From Candidatus Methanocorpusculum equi (GTDB lineage Archaea; Halobacteriota; Methanomicrobia; Methanomicrobiales; Methanocorpusculaceae): 18,173 nucleotides of DNA. Below the pieces are notes generated by a model. It was given only the letters and a program-made list of their open reading frames with translations. It ran no database searches and was not told the origin of the DNA. Below are positions 1-7,025 of this stretch, one piece after another. The translations under genes and the position numbers were made by a program. The stretch spans positions 1 through 18,173 of the forward strand of contig JAGHSU010000023.1 of NCBI GenBank assembly GCA_018065685.1. Reading direction: 5' to 3'. Each line of letters starts with the position of its first letter. Within the stretch, counting starts at the first letter, position 1.

Positions 1-1
1 A

Positions 2-727
2 TTAGGTAAGGTAACCGGACTTTTTGAAGGTAACTGTGTTGCTGCCTGTATCAAATGAGATTGTTAACGGTGTCTGCCCCATGTATGATCCGTCAACGTA
101 TACATCTGCATACTTCGGGGTGGAGGAGACAGATAAGTATCCGGTAGAAGTCACGGGTGAAAGCGACACATTAATTGAATTTGTCTGTCCTTCATAGATT
201 CTGACTGACGTTGAGTATGAGGAGTAACCATTCTTTGTTACTCTCACAGAGTGAGTTCCCGGGCTGAGTGCTTCATTAAGCGGAGTGGTTCCTTCGTATG
301 ATCCATCAATATAGACGGATGCACTGGACGGACTGGAAGATACCGAAAGGTATCCATTCTGCTGAATTGGAGCTAGGTCCACCTCGATAGGTGTCTGATA
401 TCTCCATACGTTATCATCTGCTATAAAGTTTCCAGATAGAGACCGAGTAACAGATTCTGTCACATAGCCGGTGCAATAAACATCGAAACTGACACTGGTT
501 GGGGCGCCACTGGAACCAGCAGCGAATCTAATAATCCATTGCCCCATTCCCTCTTGACTTGGAGTACCACCACCAGAGACGTTTACGATACTGGCCTCTT
601 GTGGGGTAATTTGAACAGGAACCTCATAAGGAGCACCCAACGGAGGGTCCGCAGCAGCTGCTCCAGCGAAACCGCCGAGGGCAACAGCTGCCGCAATCAG
701 AGTTAAAATGATTGTTGTTTTCTTCAT
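2..727 (-). CDS. Secreted PEGA-repeat surface protein, C-terminus cut by window edge
   Basis: The protein is 241 residues as far as visible and the frame is still open at the window edge, so it is partial. Residues 1-26 form a Sec-type signal peptide: KK, a hydrophobic core, then an Ala-rich AAAAD stretch. Residues 27-120 are an unrecognised extracellular region. Two PEGA-type repeats follow (about 125-190 and 196-241+), each opening GYLSVSS and carrying VYIDGSYEGTTPL or VYVDGSYMGQTPL. PEGA repeats are common in archaeal and bacterial cell-surface proteins; the ligand here is unknown. The ATG at 727 is supported by GTGATT at 732-737, which matches the archaeal anti-Shine-Dalgarno sequence with about 5 nt spacing. 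The start lies 10 nt after the stop of the upstream I42-domain gene, so the two are probably co-transcribed. Confidence 0.88.
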   Translation of the reverse strand: MKKTTIILTLIAAAVALGGFAGAAAADPPLGAPYEVPVQITPQEASIVNVSGGGTPSQEGMGQWIIRFAAGSSGAPTSVSFDVYCTGYVTESVTRSLSGNFIADDNVWRYQTPIEVDLAPIQQNGYLSVSSSPSSASVYIDGSYEGTTPLNEALSPGTHSVRVTKNGYSSYSTSVRIYEGQTNSINVSLSPVTSTGYLSVSSTPKYADVYVDGSYMGQTPLTISFDTGSNTVTFKKSGYLT

Positions 728-737
728 AGTGAATCAC

Positions 738-1472
738 TTATTCTCCAAGGTTTACCTCAAAGGTAACCGGTACGAAGAAGAACGATACCGGGTCATCCTC
801 GACATTTCTTGCCATGCTCGCGTAGAAGGTGTATGCACCCGGAGTCTCCGAGGTCACATGCCAGACATACTTTCCGGGGGCACCGACGAGGTCTGTGTTT
901 GCCGGAACAAACTGTTCGCTTACAATCTTTAATCCGTCGTCAACTTCGGTGAACCACTGGTATCCGGTAGATGCAGGGTTTCCGCTGACGCTGATTTCAA
1001 CAATATCGCCCGGTGACGGGAGGTAATCTCCTTCAAAGACGAATTTTCCGGTTGCGTGGTTGTCTCCTGCCTTAACGTTCAGGACATCCTGATAGACGTA
1101 GATACCTCCCTCTTCATTTGCTCTCTTGTAGGTGAGTTCGATAAGGAAAGCGCCCTCCTTTTCAGCAGAGAAGACGAACGTCTGTGATCCCGGGGCTCCA
1201 AGAAGACCGGAGTCGGACGCTGCAGAGGACTCAGTGCATTTCAGTCCTTCCTGCGGTGTTGCAACCCAGGAGTAACCTGTGCTCGGATTCGACGGAAGTG
1301 TTACGGTGAACGTATCGCCGATGTTGTAGAACAGGGATCCTTCCTTTTCAATTTAAATGGAAAGAACCGGGTCTTTGTCAGTAGGAGTATTGACACAACC
1401 CGCAGCAAAAATGCAGCCGATAAAGACTGCTGCTGCGAGAAGAATCAGTACTGACTTTTTAGCTGTAGTCAT
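738..1472 (-). pseudogene. Lipoprotein with two chagasin-like (I42) cysteine-protease inhibitor domains, in-frame stop at codon 40
   Basis: Read from ATG 1472, the frame runs 245 codons to TAA 738-740 with a single interruption: TAA at 1353-1355 (codon 40). The N-terminus is a lipoprotein signal with AAGC at residues 23-26. Beyond the stop there are two similar domains: residues ~41-134 with NPSTGYSW (62-69) and GAPG (92-95), and residues ~141-244 with NPASTGYQW (165-173) and a second GAPG. NPxTGYxW is the signature loop of chagasin/ICP inhibitors of papain-like proteases (Inhibitor_I42). No alternative start with a signal peptide exists after the stop, so as read no secreted inhibitor is made. 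A single base change (AAA or GAA to TAA) explains the break. It may be a real nonsense mutation or a sequence error. The frame has no ATG early enough to be noticed by ATG-based ORF calling. Confidence 0.75.
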
Positions 1473-1497
1473 ACGTTATATCGTTGGTAGACATAAG

Positions 1498-1508
1498 ATA
1501 TATATTTT
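1498..1508 (-). promoter_or_regulatory. TATA box for the I42/PEGA gene pair
   Basis: On the minus strand AAAATATATAT lies centred about 30 nt before ATG 1472. Archaeal initiation about 25 nt downstream would fall near 1477, giving an almost leaderless mRNA. No Shine-Dalgarno sequence is visible before 1472, which agrees with that. Confidence 0.5.
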
Positions 1509-1692
1509 CTGTTTATGAGATACTATTTTAACCCTGTGGTGATGCAGAATGCGGGTATTCGCTGTTACTGCAGGAGATATATGACGCTGATTCAGCAGCT
1601 GCTAACAGAAATCTCCACAGAGATAATTGATAGATGTAATGGTAGGTGTATTTATTTCAGAACGACAAATGTATAACCATCTGGAGGATACT

Positions 1693-3429
1693 GTGAAAGG
1701 ACACACCGAAAACACACCACTGTCCTATGCCGAAGAAGATAAGCGGACCCTGTATCAGGCGCTGCTGTATGGACACCGCCGTGCCGGAGACCAGGCTGCA
1801 GCACTTGTCTATTTCGGACGCCGCATGACCTGGAAGAGATTCCTCGAAGAAGTGGATGCGGCAGCTGCAGCCATGATTTCGCGCGGGGTAAAAAAAGGAG
1901 ACACGGTAACCATTTACACCCCGAACATTCCCCAGGGAGTGATTGCAGTCTATGCGGCGAACAGGATAGGAGCTGTTTCCAATATGGTCCATCCCTTATC
2001 CACCGCAGAAGAGGCCCTCTATGCAATTGACCTTGCAGAAAGCAAACTGGTGTTTACTGTTGAACTGAATGAGGAACTGGTGTCCGGGCGGAAAATAGAT
2101 GTCATCCGCTGCAAGACAGGGGGTTATTTCCCGTCAAACCCGAAAGGACTGGTGTTAAAAGGAGGATATGCCTTTGCTCTCCGGAAGTACCGTCCTGCCC
2201 ATGATGTAAACAGTGTCACCTCATGGACGGACTTCCTCAAAGAGGGAAAAGATAAACTCAGAGCCGGATTTGTCCTTCCGGAAGACGACGGAAAAGCAAA
2301 AGACACCGCAGTTATTATGTATACGGGAGGTACTACCGGAACCTCCAAAGGTGTGATGCTTTCCAATTATGCAATAAATACGATATCCATCCAGATGTTA
2401 ATCGATGTGGGACAGGGCAGGACCGATGTGGGTGACGGATTCCTCGCAATCCTTCCGATATTCCACGCATTCGGTCTTGCTGTGACCGTCCATGCGCCGC
2501 TGATTTCCGGTATGAAGATGGTCCTTGTTCCCCGGTTTGACCCGAAAGGATGCTTTAAGCAGATTAAAAAAGAACATGTTCTGTTTATCTCGGGGGTCCC
2601 TGCCTTATTCGAGCGGATGTATCCGTACTTCAAAAACTATAATCTCTCCAAGGTAAAACTCATGGTATCCGGAGGCGACAAAGTCCCTGAAGCCCTGACG
2701 AAAAAATACAATGACCTCCTGATAAGAGACGGCGCTGACTGCAGATTCCGTGCGGGGTACGGCCTTACCGAAGCTTCGGGTACCTGTACCTTATCCCCGG
2801 TCAACTCGGAAAATCTCCCGGGCGGGTGTATCGGAAAACCGTTTACCGGGTCCAGGATAATCATCGTAAAACCGGGCACAACCGAGGAGGTCGCAGAGGG
2901 AGAAGAAGGGGAACTCTGCTTCTTCGGACCCACAATCATGAACGGGTACCTCAAAAACGAAGAGGCGACAAATGCAGTGTTAATCCGTCACCCGGACGGA
3001 AACACCTGGCTGCACACAGGGGATGTTGCAGCATTTGCCCCTGACGGAAATATTGTATTCCACTCCCGTATCAAGCGCATGATTAAAGTTAACGGATACA
3101 ATGTGTATCCTATGATGATTGAAGAGGTGTTCCAGCGGCATCCGGCGGTAAAGCAGGTCTGTGCTGTCTCAACGCCGTATAAGAATGACAGAAAAATCAT
3201 GCTCTTTGTCGTCATCAATGACGGATACAATCCGAATACGATTGAGAAAGAACTGATTCCATATGCAAAGGACAAACTGAACCGCTGGAGTCTACCGGTC
3301 AGAGTTGCCGTCATCGATGAGATGCCGATGACCAAGTTTGCAAAAGTGGATTACCGGCTTCTTGAAAAACAGGAAGCAGACCGGGCAGCTCTGCAGAATG
3401 CTGCAGAAGAGCCGGCGAAAAAAGATTAA
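1693..3429 (+). CDS. AMP-forming acyl-CoA synthetase (ANL superfamily)
   Basis: This is an acid:CoA ligase-type enzyme that activates a carboxylic acid to an acyl-adenylate and then a thioester; the substrate cannot be read from the sequence. With GTG 1693 as start it has 578 residues. ANL motifs appear in order: P-loop YTGGTTGTSKG (about 210-220), YGLTE (356-360), TGD (442-444), the hinge region RIKRMIKVNGYNVYP (about 459-473), and the C-terminal MTKFAKVDYR with the likely catalytic Lys (548 or 551). The start choice rests on GGAGG at 1683-1687, 5 nt before the GTG. In-frame alternatives at 1627 (TTG), 1639 (ATG) and 1669 (ATG) lack a ribosome-binding site. The gene stands alone, between the divergent I42 gene and the convergent histone. 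In methanogens such enzymes have been linked to fatty-acid or aryl-acid activation, but nothing here fixes the role. Confidence 0.9.
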   Translation: MKGHTENTPLSYAEEDKRTLYQALLYGHRRAGDQAAALVYFGRRMTWKRFLEEVDAAAAAMISRGVKKGDTVTIYTPNIPQGVIAVYAANRIGAVSNMVHPLSTAEEALYAIDLAESKLVFTVELNEELVSGRKIDVIRCKTGGYFPSNPKGLVLKGGYAFALRKYRPAHDVNSVTSWTDFLKEGKDKLRAGFVLPEDDGKAKDTAVIMYTGGTTGTSKGVMLSNYAINTISIQMLIDVGQGRTDVGDGFLAILPIFHAFGLAVTVHAPLISGMKMVLVPRFDPKGCFKQIKKEHVLFISGVPALFERMYPYFKNYNLSKVKLMVSGGDKVPEALTKKYNDLLIRDGADCRFRAGYGLTEASGTCTLSPVNSENLPGGCIGKPFTGSRIIIVKPGTTEEVAEGEEGELCFFGPTIMNGYLKNEEATNAVLIRHPDGNTWLHTGDVAAFAPDGNIVFHSRIKRMIKVNGYNVYPMMIEEVFQRHPAVKQVCAVSTPYKNDRKIMLFVVINDGYNPNTIEKELIPYAKDKLNRWSLPVRVAVIDEMPMTKFAKVDYRLLEKQEADRAALQNAAEEPAKKD

Positions 3430-3471
3430 GAAAACGGTTAAGATAAAACGGTGCGGAAATTCCGTGCTGTC

Positions 3472-3479
3472 TTTTTTTT
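3472..3479 (+). terminator. Poly-T terminator after the acyl-CoA synthetase
   Basis: A run of eight T lies 43 nt after the stop, preceded by the weak dyad CGGAAATTCCG (3454-3464). Oligo-T tracts alone can terminate archaeal RNA polymerase. Confidence 0.5.
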
Positions 3480-3510
3480 AAGAGAATTACAACTTTAAGA
3501 GAATTATAAC
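3477..3510. repeat. Two tandem copies of a 17-bp unit
   Basis: TTTAAGAGAATTACAAC (3477-3493) is followed directly by the same unit with one C-to-T change (3494-3510). It lies between the convergent 3' ends of the acyl-CoA synthetase and histone genes. No function can be assigned. Confidence 0.7.
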
Positions 3511-3556
3511 TGCGCAGATACCTTTCAGCTGCAGCCGGAAATATATAAGAAGTGTA

Positions 3557-3587
3557 CAGAAAAGACCGGGGGTATCCCCCTTTTCTG
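3557..3587 (-). terminator. Stem-loop at the 3' end of the histone gene
   Basis: CAGAAAA (3557-3563) and GGGGG (3568-3572) pair with CCCCC (3576-3580) and TTTTCTG (3581-3587). The loop is TAT, with one 4-nt bulge (GACC). It sits 17 nt after the histone stop and could end or protect that mRNA. It is not followed by a long T run on the minus strand, so it is not a textbook intrinsic terminator. Confidence 0.5.
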
Positions 3588-3603
3588 CCGCAAAAGAGCG
3601 GAT

Positions 3604-3801
3604 TTATTTAACGAGGTTAATGTCTTCTGCTTTCAGGGTAACGCGTCCGCAAAGGTCGGCGACACCGACTGCTTTCTTTGCGACTGCTGCGACGTACTCT
3701 TCTGCTGCTGCAACGAGTGCATTTGCTGCCTCTTCACCAATGCGCTCTGCACCGGCTGCCTTTGCAATACGAACAATTGCTGCTTTTGGTAATTCAGTCA
3801 T
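3604..3801 (-). CDS. Archaeal histone (HMf-like, single histone fold)
   Basis: A 65-residue protein beginning MTELPKAAIVRIAKAAGA, with the full archaeal histone fold: a short helix with RIAKAAGAERI, the central long helix (EEAANALVAAAEEYVAAVAKKAVGVA), then GRVTLKAEDINL, equivalent to the RKTVKAEDI segment of HMf. It forms dimers or longer multimers that wrap DNA. An in-frame ATG 9 nt upstream (3810) would add MIT. ATG 3801 is preferred because homologues start MxELPxA, and because a TATA box at 3828-3836 places transcription initiation near 3806, downstream of 3810. The gene is monocistronic. A Cys just before GRVT is slightly unusual. Confidence 0.95.
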   Translation of the reverse strand: MTELPKAAIVRIAKAAGAERIGEEAANALVAAAEEYVAAVAKKAVGVADLCGRVTLKAEDINLVK

Positions 3802-3827
3802 TGTTATCATTATTTCATATACCTGTC

Positions 3828-3836
3828 AATATAAAA
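3828..3836 (-). promoter_or_regulatory. TATA box of the histone gene
   Basis: TTTTATATT on the minus strand is centred about 31 nt before ATG 3801, predicting an almost leaderless transcript. This is a close match to the archaeal TATA consensus and suits a highly expressed gene. Confidence 0.6.
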
Positions 3837-3960
3837 TACTTTTGGTTGAATCTTCAAAAAAAGGTGTTTTTGAGGGGGAAACAGGTACTTTGGTGGGGTT
3901 CGGCACGTATTTTCGCACTATTCTCCTATACTCCTGCACTTGTCCCCGCTCGTTTTTCGG

Positions 3961-4008
3961 TCCTGTATGCAGCCCTGTATTCAGTCCTGTATTCAGTCCT
4001 GCGTTCAG
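3961..4008. repeat. Four tandem copies of a 12-bp unit overlapping the GTPase stop codon
   Basis: The unit is TCCTGTATTCAG on the plus strand. Four copies (3961-3972, 3973-3984, 3985-3996, 3997-4008) differ at one to two positions, and a fifth partial copy starts at 4009. On the minus strand each unit reads CAG GAC/GGC TGA in the GTPase frame, so the stop codon itself is duplicated several times downstream. Confidence 0.8.
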
Positions 4009-5039
4009 TCCTGGGGATAGTATCCGGTCTTGCTTTCCGCACGTCCGCCGTGACGGGTTACCGCGGGGACCGGAAGCTCTGATCTGATATCGACAGGCTC
4101 TTTTATCATATTCTCTTTTCTGATGCGAAGCAGTTCTGCCAGGACCTCATCGACCCCGTCTCCTGTCACCGTTGACATGTTGAAGAATCCTTCATACTGC
4201 CTGATATCTGCTTTGTTCACCGCGGTAAGCATCGGAACCGAGACCAGATTATCAATCTCTTCGCGGAGCTTCATCTGCGACTCTATGGAATATCCGCAGT
4301 TTTCGCTCGCATCAATGATAAAAAGCACGATATCTGCGACATAGACCAGAGCATTCAGCGACTGCTTTTCAATCGCATTGCGTTCATCCTCTGCACGGTC
4401 CAGAAGACCCGGCGTGTCAATAAACTGGACTTTTCTCCTGCGTTCCATCATCCGGTGTCCCACAATAATTCCTTTTGTGGTAAAGGGGTATGATGCAATT
4501 TCCGGTTCCGCGGATGAAACCAGGCGGATAAACGAGGATTTTCCGACATTCGGGTATCCGACGATTACTATCGTGAACTCATCGGGATTTACATGCGGCA
4601 GTTTGCGCAGAACATTTCGTGCATCGTTTAAGTAATGCAGCGCGTCGTCTGCACGGTGCACAACCGAGGCAATTCTTGCCACTGCGCGCTTTCTTTCGGA
4701 GATGGTGTCTGCCTTCCGCATCTCACGGGAAATCCCGAATCCGATATCACGGACATTCTTCGCGGCCCATCCGACCATCCCGAGGTTCTTCTTCAGATTG
4801 TCCATTCCGAAGATGATATCGCATAAATCCAGGTAAAACGGCGGAAGCTCCTCAAACTCCGGGAAGCTCTGGATAATTGCCACAAGCTTGTCATGCGAGG
4901 ACTGGGTGATTGACCGGACAAAATCCTCATCCGCGTGGCGCTTGTTTGTTTTCTCCCGCATCTTCTTTGCGGCGCGGCGGAACACCCTGTCAAGGAGTTC
5001 ATCCGCCGTAGGTACTGTTGGTATCTCATCGAAGTACAT
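4005..5039 (-). CDS. Nog1-type GTPase, probable ribosome-assembly factor
   Basis: A 344-residue GTPase. The N-terminal helical region (1-150) resembles the NOG1 N-terminal domain. The G domain follows with G1 GYPNVGKS (161-168), the switch Thr pair in YPFTTKG (185-190), G3 DTPG (208-211) and G4 NKAD (275-278). Eukaryotic Nog1 acts in 60S subunit maturation; the archaeal members are shorter and presumed to act in 50S assembly. A 12-bp tandem repeat covers the stop codon, so the last residues (GYYPQD) may be recent. The gene is divergent from the CBS-domain gene with only 46 nt between the starts. The ATG at 5039 has no strong Shine-Dalgarno sequence; AGGAAACGGAT lies just upstream. Confidence 0.92.
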   Translation of the reverse strand: MYFDEIPTVPTADELLDRVFRRAAKKMREKTNKRHADEDFVRSITQSSHDKLVAIIQSFPEFEELPPFYLDLCDIIFGMDNLKKNLGMVGWAAKNVRDIGFGISREMRKADTISERKRAVARIASVVHRADDALHYLNDARNVLRKLPHVNPDEFTIVIVGYPNVGKSSFIRLVSSAEPEIASYPFTTKGIIVGHRMMERRRKVQFIDTPGLLDRAEDERNAIEKQSLNALVYVADIVLFIIDASENCGYSIESQMKLREEIDNLVSVPMLTAVNKADIRQYEGFFNMSTVTGDGVDEVLAELLRIRKENMIKEPVDIRSELPVPAVTRHGGRAESKTGYYPQD

Positions 5040-5085
5040 CGTATCCGTTTCCTTTATTAGTTTTGCAGTCAGAAAGAATGAGTAT

Positions 5086-5964
5086 ATGGAACTCTCGCTG
5101 ATACAAAAAGATATTCTTATAACTCTTATCTCACTCTATCATCAATATTCCCATCCAATTAAGGGAGAGGATATCGCGGAAATTATCCGCAGAAACCCCG
5201 GAACGGTCCGGAATCAGATGCAGACGCTCAAAGTGATCGGTCTGGCGGACGGTGTCCCGGGGCCCAAAGGAGGGTATCATCCGACTGCACGCGCGTACAG
5301 TGAACTCAATATCACAGGCGACTACTCGGAAAGTAAGGTCCTGATTCAGAGAAACGGCGCCCCGTGCGATAACGCACGGGTGAGTGAAATCGCATTTACC
5401 ACCTTAACCCACGCTGACCTCTGCCACGCGCTGATTAAAATCATCGGAAACATCCGCCTGTTTGAGGTAGGAGACACCATCACGGTAGGTCCTACCCCTG
5501 TCAACAAGCTGCTGATTAAAGGAGAGGTGTTCGGGAAAGATGAAGCGGACAGTTCACTTCTCATTTCAACCACCGAGATGACCAGTCTTCCGAAAAAGTC
5601 CGTCCGCGAGTACATGTCGATGCCTCTTATCACCCTTGAACCTGATATGACACTCGCATATGCCGCAAAGACGCTGCTTCAGAAAAAGATCCACGGCGCT
5701 CCTGTCGTTGAAAAGGGGGAGCTCATCGGCATTCTTATGATGACCGATATTGTAAACGCTTTTGATGCAGGAATGGAGCGCGAGGCGCTTGTCTCATCTG
5801 TGATGATGAAAAATGTGATTACCATTTCGGGGGACAAAAAACTCTATGAGGTGATCCGCAGATTCAAGGAGGAGGGGATTGGAAGAATTATTGTGACCGA
5901 GGGGGGAAAACCTGTCGGGATTTTGACGCACTCGGATATTGTGCGGGTGTTTCCTTCGCTGTAA
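5086..5964 (+). CDS. HTH + tandem CBS-domain regulator
   Basis: A 292-residue protein. Residues ~1-75 form a winged-helix-like DNA-binding domain (HPIKGEDIAEII, then TVRNQMQTLKVIGL, then GPKGGYHPT in the wing). Residues ~76-165 are a linker domain I do not recognise firmly. Two CBS domains follow: ~175-228 (VREYMSMPLITLEPDMTL, GAPVVEKGELIGILMMTDIV) and ~238-291 (SVMMKNVITISGD, GIGRIIVTEGGKPVGILTHSDIV). CBS pairs usually bind adenosyl nucleotides such as AMP, ATP or SAM, so this is probably an energy- or metabolite-sensing transcription regulator. The open frame runs upstream to 4888, but that part is antisense to the GTPase gene. ATG 5086 follows a possible TATA element (TTTATTAG, 5053-5060) by about 30 nt, suggesting a very short leader. 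Confidence 0.88.
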   Translation: MELSLIQKDILITLISLYHQYSHPIKGEDIAEIIRRNPGTVRNQMQTLKVIGLADGVPGPKGGYHPTARAYSELNITGDYSESKVLIQRNGAPCDNARVSEIAFTTLTHADLCHALIKIIGNIRLFEVGDTITVGPTPVNKLLIKGEVFGKDEADSSLLISTTEMTSLPKKSVREYMSMPLITLEPDMTLAYAAKTLLQKKIHGAPVVEKGELIGILMMTDIVNAFDAGMEREALVSSVMMKNVITISGDKKLYEVIRRFKEEGIGRIIVTEGGKPVGILTHSDIVRVFPSL

Positions 5965-5979
5965 GAAAAACCTGTCTTC

Positions 5980-5985
5980 TTTTTT
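5980..5985 (+). terminator. Oligo-T terminator after the CBS regulator
   Basis: Six T lie 15 nt after the stop, within a pyrimidine-rich stretch (CTGTCTTCTTTTTT). Confidence 0.35.
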
Positions 5986-6032
5986 ACCGTTTTCGTTTCT
6001 CTTGTGTGTTCCACAGAGTGAACAGTTACCCT

Positions 6033-6039
6033 AAAAAAA
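6033..6039 (-). terminator. Oligo-T tract directly after the GGPP synthase stop
   Basis: On the minus strand TGA (6042-6040) is followed at once by seven T. This is the likely end of the isoprenoid operon transcript. It faces the CBS gene's own T tract across about 50 nt. Confidence 0.45.
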
Positions 6040-7020
6040 TCAGGATTCCCTGACAACAAACAGATCCGCTATTGCGCACAGCATCTGCTTCTCATCAGAG
6101 TCCGGGAACACCGAAAGCCCTGCCTTTGCATCGGCAATGAGCTTTTCAGAGTATGCGGCAGCTTTCGCTAACACCCCTGCGTTCTCAAGAGAAGATATGA
6201 CCTCGGAAATTTCAGCCTCCGTGAGGTCCGGCTTATGATACGCCGATAAATCAACCCCTGCCTCGCGTGCAAAAATCGATACAATCGTCTGCTTGTTCTC
6301 CCGAAGATCCGATGCACGGTTCTTGCCCAGAACATCCGGGGATGCAGTAAGGTCCAGCACATCGTCTCTTATCTGGAACGCGATACCTGCATTCATCCCG
6401 AGGGTATAAAGCGCTGCCGTCTGCTGCGGCGTGCCTCCGGCAAGAAGAGAGCCGATTCCGGCAGACGCCGCAAGAAGACTTCCTGTTTTTCCCAGCACCA
6501 TAGAAAGATATTCCTCAAGTGACACATCATCCCGTGTCTCAAATGCGGCGTCGAGAGACTGCCCTTCACAGAGCATGTGACAGGTGTGGGAAAGCATCTG
6601 GACTGCTGCTGTCTTTGCCGCGGGCGCTGCTTCCGCACGGCAGATGTAGGAGAATGCATCCCCGTAGAGCAGGTCTCCTGCAAGAATTGCTGCCGTGTTC
6701 CCGTACACCGTGTGAACAGTGGGTGTTCCGCGGCGCATCGAGTCATTGTCCATAATGTCATCATGGACCAGCGTATAGGTGTGCAGGAGCTCAATTCCAA
6801 ACGCCGCGGGGAAGACATCAGCCGCCGCCCCCTGACGGACCGCGTCTGCCGAAAGCATCAGAAGAGCCGGGCGAAGCCGTTTTCCGCCGCTTACCAGCAG
6901 ATGGGACGCGGCTTTTCTGAGAGGCGTCCTCTCCGCCTCACTGTACTCATCCGCTTCAATCCCGATTTTTTTTGCGGCAGCTGCCAGATATGCATTGAGA
7001 GACATTGTATCAGGCGCCAT
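6040..7020 (-). CDS. idsA: Geranylgeranyl/farnesyl diphosphate synthase (short-chain polyprenyl synthase)
   Basis: It condenses IPP with allylic diphosphates to give FPP and GGPP, the precursor of archaeal ether-lipid chains. It is about 326 residues from ATG 7020. The first Asp-rich motif is DDIMD (87-91), followed by RRGTPTVH; the second is the RDDVLD motif, with FQIRDDVLDL context. SGGKRLRP near residue 45 binds IPP. A Tyr five residues before the first DDxxD is the kind of bulky residue that sets chain length in archaeal short-chain enzymes (inference). This is the last gene of the operon. The frame also offers GTG 7029, whose GTGA overlaps the RNase J stop. ATG 7020 is preferred because AAGTGAGC just upstream can act as its ribosome-binding site; ATG 7005 is a third option. 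Confidence 0.93.
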   Translation of the reverse strand: MAPDTMSLNAYLAAAAKKIGIEADEYSEAERTPLRKAASHLLVSGGKRLRPALLMLSADAVRQGAAADVFPAAFGIELLHTYTLVHDDIMDNDSMRRGTPTVHTVYGNTAAILAGDLLYGDAFSYICRAEAAPAAKTAAVQMLSHTCHMLCEGQSLDAAFETRDDVSLEEYLSMVLGKTGSLLAASAGIGSLLAGGTPQQTAALYTLGMNAGIAFQIRDDVLDLTASPDVLGKNRASDLRENKQTIVSIFAREAGVDLSAYHKPDLTEAEISEVISSLENAGVLAKAAAYSEKLIADAKAGLSVFPDSDEKQMLCAIADLFVVRES

Positions 7021-7025
7021 GCTGC

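Noticed and set aside
708..1026. Short plus-strand frames between the PEGA gene and the acyl-CoA synthetase
   Set aside because: They are shadows of the minus-strand I42 gene, whose frame is continuous except for one stop.
1353..1355. Recoding of the in-frame stop in the I42 gene (for example by pyrrolysine)
   Set aside because: Pyrrolysine is read from UAG; this is UAA, and no stop-suppression signal is visible.
3961..4008. Replication-origin or plasmid-type iterons
   Set aside because: There are only four 12-bp units, located on a gene's 3' end, with no initiator gene or A/T-rich unwinding region nearby.
4888..5085. Upstream extension of the CBS regulator frame
   Set aside because: These 66 codons are antisense to the GTPase N-terminus. 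The protein homology and promoter geometry begin at ATG 5086.
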